Assembly: GCF_030372105.1 (NCBI RefSeq) | Contig: NZ_JAUDBQ010000005.1 | Coordinates: forward strand, 62,001-126,000 | Reading direction: 5' to 3' | Length of the DNA stretch: 64,000 nt | Source of the DNA: Cellulomonas cellasea | Lineage (GTDB): Bacteria > Actinomycetota > Actinomycetes > Actinomycetales > Cellulomonadaceae | Translations under genes and position numbers: made by a program | The notes under the pieces: generated by a model | Told to the model about the DNA's origin: nothing | The model's database searches: none | Seen by the model: only the letters and a program-made list of their open reading frames with translations | Shown: one piece after another, positions 16,710 through 24,366 of the stretch | Position numbering within the stretch: position 1 is the stretch's first letter | How the letters are laid out: each line of letters begins with the position of its first letter

Positions 16710-17752
16710 TGGCGACGGACGGCCGCACCGCACATCTGTCCGCCGCCACCCTGGCCGAGCCGGGCTCCACGCCCGGCCACACGGTGGAGCTCGTGTCGTG
16801 GGACGACCCGGCTGCCGCCGCGCTGCGCACCGCCCAGCAGGCCGAGCTGCGCGACCGCTACGGGGACGACGACGCCGGCCACGACATGACGGGCGACGAC
16901 ATCACCGCCATGGTGCTGTTGCGCGCCGACGGCCAGCCCGTCGCCTGCGGCGCGATCCGCGACGTCGCAGCCGCGCACGGCCGGGGCGTCGGCGAGGTCA
17001 AGCGCATGTTCGTGCTGCCCGAGCACCGCGGCCGGGGCTATTCGACCCTCGTGCTGGAGGAGTTGGAGCGGTTGGCCCGCGAGCAGGGCTGGCGCCGGCT
17101 GATCCTGGAGACCGGCGTGCTGCAGCCCGAGGCCATCGGCCTGTACCTGCGCGCCGGGTACGTCTCGATGGAGAACTTCGGCGAGTACGCCGACGTGCTC
17201 GACTCCCGGTGCTTCATGAAGAGTCTGCGCGCCCCCGCCCGTGAGCCCTCGACCCGGACTCCCGGGGCGGTGTCCGTGGAGCGCGTCGCCTGGGATGACG
17301 CGGTGGCGCGTGACCTGCGCAAGCACATGTGGGCCGACAGCCTGCGGCGCTACCCCGAGATCTTCGACGCGATCGAGCTCGAGGGCGGCGTCGACCTCGA
17401 CGACCAGCGCCAGGGCGTCGGCATCCTCGCGACGATCATCGCGCGCCTCGACGGCAGGCCCGTCGGGTGCGCCACGCTGCGCGCTGCCCGCGAGGGCTAC
17501 CCCGCGGGGTCGGGCGAGGTGAAGAAGGTGTTCGTCGACGAGGCGACCCGCGGCGCCGGGGTGGCCCGCGCGCTGCTCGCCGCACTCGAGGACGACGCCC
17601 GACGCCACGGGCTGACGAGCCTGGTGCTGCAGACCGGCACCCGGCAGCCCGAGGCCGTCGGCCTGTACACCTCGCTCGGCTACCGGCCGATCCCGCCCTT
17701 CGGCGCCTACGGCGACGACCTCTACTCGCTGTACTTCGGCAAGCCCGTCTGA
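16709..17752 (+). CDS. Tandem-domain GNAT acetyltransferase
   Basis: A 347-residue protein built of two GNAT domains joined by a short linker (about 172-185). Domain 1 has the acetyl-CoA site MFVLPEHRGRGYSTLVLEEL and TGVLQPEAIGLYLRAGY; domain 2 has VFVDEATRGAGVARALLAAL and TGTRQPEAVGLYTSLGY. Both halves keep the (R/Q)xxGx(G/A) pattern and the QPEA(I/V)GLY strand, so an internal duplication is evident. It overlaps purQ by TGATG. The substrate is unknown and need not relate to purines. Confidence 0.85.
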   Translation: MATDGRTAHLSAATLAEPGSTPGHTVELVSWDDPAAAALRTAQQAELRDRYGDDDAGHDMTGDDITAMVLLRADGQPVACGAIRDVAAAHGRGVGEVKRMFVLPEHRGRGYSTLVLEELERLAREQGWRRLILETGVLQPEAIGLYLRAGYVSMENFGEYADVLDSRCFMKSLRAPAREPSTRTPGAVSVERVAWDDAVARDLRKHMWADSLRRYPEIFDAIELEGGVDLDDQRQGVGILATIIARLDGRPVGCATLRAAREGYPAGSGEVKKVFVDEATRGAGVARALLAALEDDARRHGLTSLVLQTGTRQPEAVGLYTSLGYRPIPPFGAYGDDLYSLYFGKPV

Positions 17753-17774
17753 CCCGGCGGGGTCTGGCTCTGGG

Positions 17775-18827
17775 CTAGGACGTCGCCTTGTCCTCCCCGG
17801 CCAGGGCCTCGCGGACCAGCGGCGCGACGACAGTGCCGTACAGCTCGATGGCGCGCATCGTGTGCTCATGCGGCAGGGCGCCCTGGGAGACCTTGAGGTC
17901 GAACCGGTCGAGCCCGAGGGTCTGCGCTGAGCGGACGATCTTCGCGGCGACGGTGGTGGGGGAGCCGGCGTAGAGCGCGCCGTCGGGGCCGGCGGCGGCC
18001 TCGAACGCCTCCCGGGTGGGCGGCGGCCAACCGCGCTCGCGTCCGATGCGGCCCACGTAGACCCGGTAGTGCGGCCAGAGCTGCTCGAGGGCCTCCTCGT
18101 CCGTGTCGGCGATGTGCCCGGGGGAGTGCTGGCCCACCAGGCCAGGCCCGGTGCCGAGCTGGGCGAGGGCCCGGTGGTAGAGCTCCACGAACGGCCGGAA
18201 CCGGACGGGCTCGCCGCCGATGATCGCCAGCATGAGCGGCAGCCCGTGGCGGGCCGCGCGGATCACGGACTCGGGGCTGCCGCCCACGCCCACCCAGGTG
18301 CGCAGCCGCCGCCCGTGCTCGATGGGCGGGTAGACGTGCTGGTCGGTGAGCGCCGAGCGGGTGTTCCCGGACCAGGTGACCGGGCCGCCGTCCAGCAGCC
18401 GCGCGAACAGGTCGAGCTTCTCCTCGAACAGCTCCTCGTACTGCGATAGGTCCAGCCCGAACAGCGGGAACGACTCTGTGAAGGAGCCTCGGCCCACCGT
18501 CACCTCGGCGCGTCCGCTGGAGACGGCGTCGAGGGTGGAGAAGCGCTCGAAGACCCGCACCGGGTCGTCGGAGGACAGCACGGTGACCGCCGAGCCGAGC
18601 AGGATGCGCTCGGTGCGCCCGGCGATGGCCGCGAGCACCACCTCCGGCGCGGAGATCGCGAAGTCGTCGCGGTGGTGCTCGCCCACGCCGATGGCGTCCA
18701 GCCCGGACTGCTCCGCGAGCACGCCCTGCTCCACGACGTTGCGCAGCACCTGCGCCTGGCTGAGCAGTGTGCCGTCGGGCCCCTGCGTGACGTCCCCGAA
18801 CGTGTCGATGCCGAGCTCGATGGCCAT
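17775..18827 (-). CDS. Luciferase-like flavin-dependent monooxygenase
   Basis: A 350-residue TIM-barrel protein of the luciferase-like monooxygenase family (GIDTFGD, GVGEHHRDDFAISAPEVVLAA, TVGRGSFTESFPLFG, GVGGSPESVIRAARHGLPLML). Such enzymes use FMNH2 and oxygen, or FMN, on varied organic substrates including sulfonates. ATG at 18827 with AGGAGG properly spaced; a much longer frame upstream is an antisense shadow. It faces away from the S-box-controlled operon at 18950, so the two may share a control region, but no aptamer was seen on its own strand. Confidence 0.88.
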   Translation of the reverse strand: MAIELGIDTFGDVTQGPDGTLLSQAQVLRNVVEQGVLAEQSGLDAIGVGEHHRDDFAISAPEVVLAAIAGRTERILLGSAVTVLSSDDPVRVFERFSTLDAVSSGRAEVTVGRGSFTESFPLFGLDLSQYEELFEEKLDLFARLLDGGPVTWSGNTRSALTDQHVYPPIEHGRRLRTWVGVGGSPESVIRAARHGLPLMLAIIGGEPVRFRPFVELYHRALAQLGTGPGLVGQHSPGHIADTDEEALEQLWPHYRVYVGRIGRERGWPPPTREAFEAAAGPDGALYAGSPTTVAAKIVRSAQTLGLDRFDLKVSQGALPHEHTMRAIELYGTVVAPLVREALAGEDKATS

Positions 18828-18949
18828 TGCCGCCTCCTGGTGGTCGTGTGCAGGGGGAACGGCCCGGGGCCGTCGCCTGTTCCTGAGGTGTCTCGTATCC
18901 CGGATGCACCCTTCCCCGTGGGTATGTCCCGTCCGTACCGTGTGCGTGC

Positions 18950-19042
18950 CCATCCAGAGCGACTGAGAGACCTGGCTCGCCGACGTCGCAGCAACCCCGG
19001 CCGCATCCCGCGCGGCGAGGGTGCTCCCGCCAGGACCGATGG
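18950..19042 (+). promoter_or_regulatory. S-box (SAM-I) riboswitch
   Basis: Core elements of the actinobacterial S-box are present in order: P1 strand CCATC (18950-18954), AGAGCGACTGAGAGACCTGG, the GACGTCGCAGCAACC segment, a variable hairpin, GGGTGCTCC-like pairing, CCAGGACC, and the P1 partner GATGG (19038-19042). It binds S-adenosylmethionine. The P1 3' strand runs into GGAGG, the ribosome site of a 15-codon leader ORF at 19052, so SAM binding could block leader translation. It heads the monooxygenase operon 19350-22838. Confidence 0.88.
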
Positions 19043-19051
19043 AGGTCCACC

Positions 19052-19099
19052 GTGCGCAACCCGAGCAGCGTCCACAGCTGTCGTTGTTGTCCAGCCTGA
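19052..19099 (+). CDS. Cysteine-rich leader peptide (15 codons)
   Basis: GTG with GGAGG five bases upstream opens a short frame encoding MRNPSSVHSCRCCPA and a stop. It has three Cys codons, all the rare TGT, two of them adjacent. It lies between an S-box aptamer and hairpins in front of a monooxygenase operon. This matches the plan of cysteine-responsive attenuation described in mycobacteria, where ribosome stalling at Cys codons raises expression of sulfur-acquisition genes. Two more leaders with adjacent TGT codons occur in this window. Function is inferred from position and composition. Confidence 0.7.
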   Translation: MRNPSSVHSCRCCPA

Positions 19100-19108
19100 C
19101 GCCAGGCC

Positions 19109-19155
19109 GCCCGCAGCGCGCGGGCACATGACCCTCCGCTGACCCCGCGGTCAGC
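19109..19155 (+). promoter_or_regulatory. Two hairpins after the cysteine leader ORF
   Basis: GCCCGC (19109-19114) pairs with GCGGGC (19120-19125) across a 5-base loop, and GCTGACC (19138-19144) pairs with GGTCAGC (19149-19155) around CCGC. They begin 10 bases after the leader stop. There is no U-run, so they are not classical terminators. They could be attenuator elements, Rho-pause structures or folding barriers. The remaining gap to the gene at 19350 shows nothing else recognisable. Confidence 0.45.
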
Positions 19156-19349
19156 TCACCGCGCGTCTCGCGCTCACCTGCGACCGGCCCGTTCGGGGGC
19201 ACGCCGCCCACAGCCCTCCGTCCGCCGTGGCCCATTCGGTCCGCGTCGGTCGGCATGGCGGGGCTGTGGCCAGGACGTCGCCCGATGCACGATCCCGCAC
19301 CCTCCATCCGCGCCGGCCCCGTCGGCGCACCCGTCAACAAGGGGTACCC

Positions 19350-20531
19350 ATGTCCGAGTCCCGTCCGTTCCACCTCGCCGTCGAGCTCGACGGCGCCGGC
19401 CGTCACCCCGCCGCTTGGCGGCTGCCCGATGCCGATGCCGCGGGCCTGCTGACCGCCGCCCACTGGGCCGAGCTGGTCCGCACGGCGGAGCGCGCCGGCG
19501 CCGTGTTCGTGGTGCTGGCTGACTCGGTGACGCCGCCCAGCTCGGCTGCGGACGTCGTGCAGGCCCGGCTGGACGCGACGGGGGTGGCGGCACTGCTCGG
19601 CCCGCTGACCTCGCGCATCGGCATCGTGCCCGTGGTCCCGGTGACCTACTCGGAGCCGTTCCACGTGGCCAAGGCGGTGGCCACCGTGGACCTGGTGAGC
19701 CAGGGCCGCGCCGGGTGGCAGGTGGACGTCGCGGCCCCCGCCGGGACGGGCGCCGGTGACGTGCAGGCCGCGCAGTTCCACGGCCGCTCGGCTGCCCGGG
19801 CGGCGGCGCAGTGGACCGAGGCGGCCGACGTCATCGAGGTGGTCCGCCGGTTGTGGGACTCGTGGGAGGACGACGCGATCGTGCTCGACGCGGCGACGGA
19901 CAGGTACATCGACCGTGACCGCGTCCACGACGTCGCGTTCACCGGCACGACCTTCTCGGTGGCCGGCGCCTCGATCACCCCGCGCTCGCCGCAGGGGCAG
20001 CCGCTGGTCGTGGTGCGCGGCGACGTGCCCTACGCGCTGGGCGTCGCCGTGGCCGGCGCCGACGTGATCCGCATCGCGGCCCAGGACGTGAAGGAGGCGG
20101 GCGCCCTGGTCGCGCAGGTGCGGGCCGCCGTCGCGGGCTCGGGGCGGCCTGCCCGATCGGTCAAGGTGCTGCTCGACGTCGAGACGCTGCTCGGGCGTGA
20201 CGAGGTCGCGGCGCGCGAGCGGCTCGTCGAGCTCGACCACCTGGCCGGGCGGCCGTATGAGCCCAGTGGCCTGCATGTGGTCGCGGGGGCGGACCGCGCC
20301 GCCGACGCGCTGGCGGATGTCGTGGACCTCACCGGCGTCGACGGGTTGGTGCTGCAGCCGCTCGCCCACGCGGGCGACCTCGCGGTGCTCGCGGAGGAGG
20401 TGTCGCCCCGGCTGCGCGAGCAGGGCCGGCTCGTCGACCTCCCCGCGAAGGCCGGGCCCGAGGCTCCGCGCACGTTGCGTGACGCGTTCGGCCTGGACCG
20501 GCCCCTGAGCCGCTACACGCTGGCCCGCTGA
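19350..20531 (+). CDS. Luciferase-like monooxygenase
   Basis: A 393-residue protein of the luciferase-like family with FHLAVELDGAGRHPAAWR, TSRIGIVPVVPVTYSEPFHVAKAVATVD and a C-terminal half VVVRGDVPYALGVAVAGAD. Likely uses reduced flavin supplied by a separate reductase to attack a sulfur-containing or similar substrate. AAGGGG stands upstream of the ATG. It is first in an operon with another monooxygenase and a DUF1684 protein, all downstream of an S-box and a Cys leader, so a role in organosulfur use is inferred. A separate gene at 25295 encodes only a copy of its C-terminal half. Confidence 0.85.
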   Translation: MSESRPFHLAVELDGAGRHPAAWRLPDADAAGLLTAAHWAELVRTAERAGAVFVVLADSVTPPSSAADVVQARLDATGVAALLGPLTSRIGIVPVVPVTYSEPFHVAKAVATVDLVSQGRAGWQVDVAAPAGTGAGDVQAAQFHGRSAARAAAQWTEAADVIEVVRRLWDSWEDDAIVLDAATDRYIDRDRVHDVAFTGTTFSVAGASITPRSPQGQPLVVVRGDVPYALGVAVAGADVIRIAAQDVKEAGALVAQVRAAVAGSGRPARSVKVLLDVETLLGRDEVAARERLVELDHLAGRPYEPSGLHVVAGADRAADALADVVDLTGVDGLVLQPLAHAGDLAVLAEEVSPRLREQGRLVDLPAKAGPEAPRTLRDAFGLDRPLSRYTLAR

Positions 20532-20563
20532 GCACCGCCCACCCTCGACCCGAAGGACTTCCG

Positions 20564-21955
20564 ATGCCTAAGCAGATCCACCTCGCCGCGCACTTCCCCG
20601 GCGTCAACCACCACACCGTGTGGACGGACCCGTCTCACCGCCCCGAGACCCAGACCGCGTTCGCGTCCTTCGAGCACCTGGCCCGGACGGCCGAGCGCGG
20701 CAAGCTCGACTTCCTGTTCCTCGCCGAGGGCCTGCGGCTGCGCGAGCAGCGCGGGCAGCTCGTGGACCACGATGTGGTGGGCCGCCCCGACACGTACACG
20801 GTGCTCGCGGCGCTGGCCGGCGTCACGACGCACCTGGGCCTGGCGGGGACCATCAACGCCACGTTCAACGAGCCGTATGAGCTGGCCCGCCAGTTCGCCA
20901 CCCTCGACCACCTGTCCGCGGGGCGGGCGGCGTGGAACGTGGTGACGTCGTCGGACGCGTTCCACGGCGCGAACTTCCGACGCGGCGGCTACCTCGACCA
21001 CGCCGACCGCTACGAGCGGGCGCGTGAGGTCGTCGAGGCGGCGCGCGCGCTGTGGGACGCCTGGGCGCCCGATGCCCTGGCGGCCGACCCGGCCTCCGGT
21101 GTCTACGCCCGCGACCGCTCCATCGGCCTGGTCCGCACGGGCGGCCGCCTGGTCGATATCGAGGCGCGCCCCACCCTGCCCCGCTCCCCGCAGGGCCACC
21201 CGGTGATCCTGCAGGCTGGAGACTCCGACCTGGGCCGCGAGCTCGCCGCGCAGGTCGCTGACGCGGTGTTCTCCCGCCACGGCAGCCTCGAGGACGGCCA
21301 GGCGTTCTACGCCGACGTGAAGGGCCGCCTGGCGCGGTACGGCCGCAGCCCGGATGACCTCAAGATCCTGCCCGGCGCCTCCTTCGTGCTCGGCGACACC
21401 CCCGCCGAGGCCGAGGAGCGCCTCCGGGAGATCCAGCACCAGCAGGTGCGACCGGCGGTGGCCCGCGCGTTCGTCGAGCAGCTCTGGAACCGCGACCTGT
21501 CCGACTACGACGTGGACGGCCCGCTGCCGGAGATCGACCCGCTCGTCGAGGCTCCGTCGATCACCCAGGGCCGGGCGTCCTTCTTCAAGGACCCCCTCGC
21601 CATCGCCGCGACGTGGCGGGCGCTCTCCGAGGAGAAGGGCCTGAGCATCCGCGAGATGGTCATCGAGGTCGTCGGGCGGCAGTCGTTCGTCGGCACCCCG
21701 CAGCACGTCGCGGACGAGATCGACAGGTACGTGCAGTCCGACGCGTCCGACGGCTTCATCCTCGTCCCGCACCTGACGCCGCACGGCCTCGACGAGTTCG
21801 TGGACCGCGTGGTGCCCCTGCTGCAGGAGCGCGGCTCATTCCGCACCGAGTACACGGGGACCACGCTCCGCGACCACCTGGGCCTGCCCGCCGCGGAGCG
21901 CTTCGGCAGCACCCTCGACGACGTGGACGCGCCCGACGAGGCGCTGACCGCCTGA
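20564..21955 (+). CDS. NtaA/SnaA/DszA-type FMNH2-dependent monooxygenase
   Basis: A 463-residue protein typical of the NtaA/SnaA/DszA branch: HLAAHFPGVNHHTVW, an FASFEHLARTAERGKLDF segment, GLAGTINATFNEPYELARQFA, the AAWNVVTSSD motif and SPQGHPVILQAGDS. Characterised relatives oxidise dibenzothiophene sulfone, dimethyl sulfide or nitrilotriacetate with FMNH2 from a partner reductase. The S-box/Cys-leader context favours a sulfur-containing substrate. AAGGA precedes the ATG. No flavin reductase gene is in the operon. Confidence 0.9.
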   Translation: MPKQIHLAAHFPGVNHHTVWTDPSHRPETQTAFASFEHLARTAERGKLDFLFLAEGLRLREQRGQLVDHDVVGRPDTYTVLAALAGVTTHLGLAGTINATFNEPYELARQFATLDHLSAGRAAWNVVTSSDAFHGANFRRGGYLDHADRYERAREVVEAARALWDAWAPDALAADPASGVYARDRSIGLVRTGGRLVDIEARPTLPRSPQGHPVILQAGDSDLGRELAAQVADAVFSRHGSLEDGQAFYADVKGRLARYGRSPDDLKILPGASFVLGDTPAEAEERLREIQHQQVRPAVARAFVEQLWNRDLSDYDVDGPLPEIDPLVEAPSITQGRASFFKDPLAIAATWRALSEEKGLSIREMVIEVVGRQSFVGTPQHVADEIDRYVQSDASDGFILVPHLTPHGLDEFVDRVVPLLQERGSFRTEYTGTTLRDHLGLPAAERFGSTLDDVDAPDEALTA

Positions 21956-21973
21956 CCGTCATCCCCACCACCT

Positions 21974-22003
21974 GAGCATCACGACAGACCCGAGCATCAC
22001 GAC
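21974..22003. repeat. Short direct repeat between two operon genes
   Basis: GAGCATCACGAC occurs twice, at 21974-21985 and 21992-22003, with an 18-base period, in the 61-base gap between the monooxygenase and DUF1684 genes. It could be replication slippage or a binding site; nothing else supports a function. Confidence 0.6.
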
Positions 22004-22016
22004 TGAGAGGCCTGAC

Positions 22017-22838
22017 ATGACCGCCACCGACATCTCCACCGACCTCGACCGCGCGGCCTTCGCCGCCGAGTGGGAGGCTTGGCACGCCGCCCGCGAGGAG
22101 TACTTCCGCGCCCCGCACGGCTGGGTCGCCATCACGGCCCTGCACTGGCTCGCCGCCGACGCTGTGACGTTGGACGGCGTCCCCGGCCGCTGGTCCAGCG
22201 TCGACGGAACGGTCCGCATCGAGGCCGCCGCGTCGGACGGCATCACGCTGCCCGACGGGTCGACGGCGGACGGCGCCGCCGAGCTGGCCCCCGTCGAGGG
22301 CGCCCCCGGGCTCGCCGTCCGGGCCGGTGACCTGCTGCTCGAGGTCGCTCGCCGCACCGGCCACGACATCGTCCGCGTGCACGACCCGAAGGCCAAGCAG
22401 CTCACCGAGTTCGCTGGCATCCCCACGTTCGCGCCCGATCCGGCCTGGGCGGTCCAGGCCCGGCTCGACCGCTACGACGCGGCCCAGACCATCACCACCG
22501 GCGCCGTGGTGGACGGCCTGGAGCACCACCACACAGCCATCGGCACTGTGGCGTTCACGCTGGGCGGCATCGACCAGTCGCTCATCGTGTTCGACGGCAA
22601 CCACGGCGCCAGCATCCTGTTCCGCGACGCGACCAGCGGCGTCACCACCTACCCGGGCGCCCGCACCCTCGCCCTCGGCCCCGTCGCCGAGGACGGCACG
22701 CTCACCCTCGACTTCAACCGGGCGGCCAACCTGCCGTGCGGGCTCACGCAGTTCGCCACCTGCCCGGTGGCGCCTGCGGAGAACACCCTGACGGTGGCCG
22801 TCGAGGCGGGGGAGAAGTGGGTCGCCGGCCGGCGCTGA
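22017..22838 (+). CDS. DUF1684 protein
   Basis: A 273-residue protein with the DUF1684 pattern: the opening region WEAWHAAREEYFRAPHGWVAITALHWL and the C-terminal signature DFNRAANLPCGLTQFATCP. No signal peptide, so it is cytoplasmic. The biochemical function of the family is unknown. GAGAGG precedes the ATG. It is the last gene of the S-box/leader-controlled monooxygenase operon, which suggests a supporting role in use of the same substrate. Confidence 0.85.
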   Translation: MTATDISTDLDRAAFAAEWEAWHAAREEYFRAPHGWVAITALHWLAADAVTLDGVPGRWSSVDGTVRIEAAASDGITLPDGSTADGAAELAPVEGAPGLAVRAGDLLLEVARRTGHDIVRVHDPKAKQLTEFAGIPTFAPDPAWAVQARLDRYDAAQTITTGAVVDGLEHHHTAIGTVAFTLGGIDQSLIVFDGNHGASILFRDATSGVTTYPGARTLALGPVAEDGTLTLDFNRAANLPCGLTQFATCPVAPAENTLTVAVEAGEKWVAGRR

Positions 22839-22858
22839 CCCTGCGGCCCGCCCCGCGC

Positions 22859-22889
22859 ATCAACAACTTGTTGACAACGGTGTGTTGAT
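22859..22889. promoter_or_regulatory. Nested palindromes upstream of the PEP-phosphotransferase operon
   Basis: ATCAACA (22859-22865) and TGTTGAT (22883-22889) form outer inverted arms. Inside is TCAACAA-C-TTGTTGA (22860-22874), a perfect 7+1+7 palindrome, and CAAC (22875-22878) with GTTG (22884-22887) forms a third dyad. The block ends 17 bases before the GTG of the helix-turn-helix gene at 22907. This looks like a regulator binding site, perhaps for that protein. TTGACA at 22871-22876 has no matching -10. Confidence 0.6.
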
Positions 22890-22906
22890 TGTCGGAGGGT
22901 GGGCGC

Positions 22907-23287
22907 GTGCCCACTGACGATCACACCCAGGCCGCATCGGCCGACCAGAGCCGCGCCGTCCTCCACGCCGCCGGGGCCACGGGCCTGCCGCCGCGCCCGT
23001 GGCAGCACCCGGGGCAGCCGCTCGCCGACCTCGAGCTCGTCAGGCACGCCGCGTGGCTGGCCAGGAACCCGGAGGTGGAGGCCGAGGTCCTGTCGGCGGG
23101 CCTGCGCCTGCTCGAGTCAGCGCGGGCGGAACTGGACCAGATCGAGGCTGGCCTGCTGTTCGCTGCCCGCGCCCGTGGCATGACCTGGCCTGAGCTCTCT
23201 GAGGCGCTCGGCCTCCGGTCGCCGCAGGCCGCACAGCAACGGTTCGGCCGCATCACCGACCGCGTCGTCGGTGGCCGAGCCACGTGA
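22907..23287 (+). CDS. Small helix-turn-helix protein
   Basis: A 126-residue protein whose C-terminal part (about 82-120) forms a probable helix-turn-helix: FAARARGMTWPELSEALGLR followed by SPQAAQQRFGRI, as in sigma-region-4-like and Myb-like domains. The N-terminal part is helical and of unknown function. GTG start with GGAGGG upstream, directly after nested palindromes. Its stop overlaps the next gene (GTGA). It probably regulates the three-gene operon; the binding site at 22859-22889 is a candidate. Confidence 0.75.
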   Translation: MPTDDHTQAASADQSRAVLHAAGATGLPPRPWQHPGQPLADLELVRHAAWLARNPEVEAEVLSAGLRLLESARAELDQIEAGLLFAARARGMTWPELSEALGLRSPQAAQQRFGRITDRVVGGRAT

Positions 23288-24366
23288 GCGGCATCGTCCC
23301 CCTGGCGGAGTCCGGCGAGCGGTGCGGCCGCAAGGCCGCCACCCTCGGGCGGCTCATGCGAGAGGGCTTCGCGGTCCCTCGGGGATTCGTGGTCGCGAAC
23401 CCCGGGGACAGCCGCTGGCGACGAGGTCTGGGGCAGGCGCTAGCGGGGCTGAGGCCGGGCCCGTACGCCGTCCGCTCCTCCGGTCTCGGCGAGGACGGCC
23501 TCACCGCCTCGTTCGCCGGCCAGTTCCACACGACGCTCAACGTCCCGGCGGCGGGCGTCGCCGACGCGATCCTGTGGTCTGCCGCCTCCGGGTCCACCGT
23601 CGCGGCCAGGGCGTACGCGTCGCGGCTCGGGCAGGCGGTCGCGGACGTGGCGCCGGTGCTGGTCCAGCAGATGGTCCAGCCCGACGTGGCGGGTGTGCTG
23701 TTCACACGCCACCCGGTGACCGGCGCCGACCAGGTGGTGATCGAGGCGGTGGACGGCCTCGGCGATCGGCTCGTGAACGGCGAGGTGACGCCCGGCCGCT
23801 GGATCGTCGGGGAGCACGGCATCGTCGAGGCTCCCCGCTCAGGCGCGCTGCTCACGGAGCAGCAGGTGGGGGACTTGGTCAGGCTCGGGTGGCAGATCGA
23901 GGCGCGCCTCGGCGCACCCCAGGACATCGAGTGGGCAATCGAGAGGACGCAGGTCTGGGTGCTCCAGTCACGTCCGATCACCCCCAGCGGCGGCTCCCGC
24001 GCGGATGACGAACGACCGGTCGCCGACCCGATCCTGTCCGGGATCGCGGCCAGCCCAGGCCTGGCGACAGGCCGGGTGTCGGTCGTGCGCGGACTCGACG
24101 ACTTCGCCGAGTTCCGCGAGGGCGACGTGCTGGTCTGCCGCGCGACCTCACCCGCCTGGACTCCCGTCCTGGCACGCGCCGCAGCCGTCGTCACCGAGAC
24201 CGGCGGTCTGCTCTCCCACGCAGCCATCGTGGCCCGAGAGTTCGGCGTCCCGGCCGTGGTGTCGGCCGACGACGCCACCGCCCTGCTGGCTGGACACGCC
24301 ACGGTCCTCGTCGACGGGAACCACGGAACCGTCGCCCAGCCCTTTGAGAGGCCGACCTGTGACTGA
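23284..24366 (+). CDS. Minimal PEP-synthase-like phosphotransferase (ATP-grasp plus phospho-His domain)
   Basis: A 360-residue protein. Residues 1-235 match the nucleotide-binding domain of PEP synthase/pyruvate phosphate dikinase (GRKAATLGRL, YAVRSSGLGEDG, VQQMVQPDVAGVLFTRHPVTG, DIEWAIE, LQSRPI). Residues 248-355 are the swivelling phospho-histidine domain with the catalytic His312 in TETGGLLSHAAIVAREFGVP. The large substrate domain of PEP synthase or of rifampin phosphotransferase (full enzymes are about 800-870 residues) is absent between them. ATP would therefore phosphorylate His312, and the acceptor must be another protein or molecule. It overlaps genes on both sides. Confidence 0.82.
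   Translation: MSGIVPLAESGERCGRKAATLGRLMREGFAVPRGFVVANPGDSRWRRGLGQALAGLRPGPYAVRSSGLGEDGLTASFAGQFHTTLNVPAAGVADAILWSAASGSTVAARAYASRLGQAVADVAPVLVQQMVQPDVAGVLFTRHPVTGADQVVIEAVDGLGDRLVNGEVTPGRWIVGEHGIVEAPRSGALLTEQQVGDLVRLGWQIEARLGAPQDIEWAIERTQVWVLQSRPITPSGGSRADDERPVADPILSGIAASPGLATGRVSVVRGLDDFAEFREGDVLVCRATSPAWTPVLARAAAVVTETGGLLSHAAIVAREFGVPAVVSADDATALLAGHATVLVDGNHGTVAQPFERPTCD

Noticed and set aside
17751-17764. Terminator between the GNAT and monooxygenase genes
   Set aside because: Only a 5-bp stem (GACCC/GGGTC) with no U-run; too weak to call.
22871-22876. TTGACA as a -35 box for the gene at 22907
   Set aside because: No acceptable -10 lies 16-19 bases downstream; the hexamer is part of the nested palindromes.
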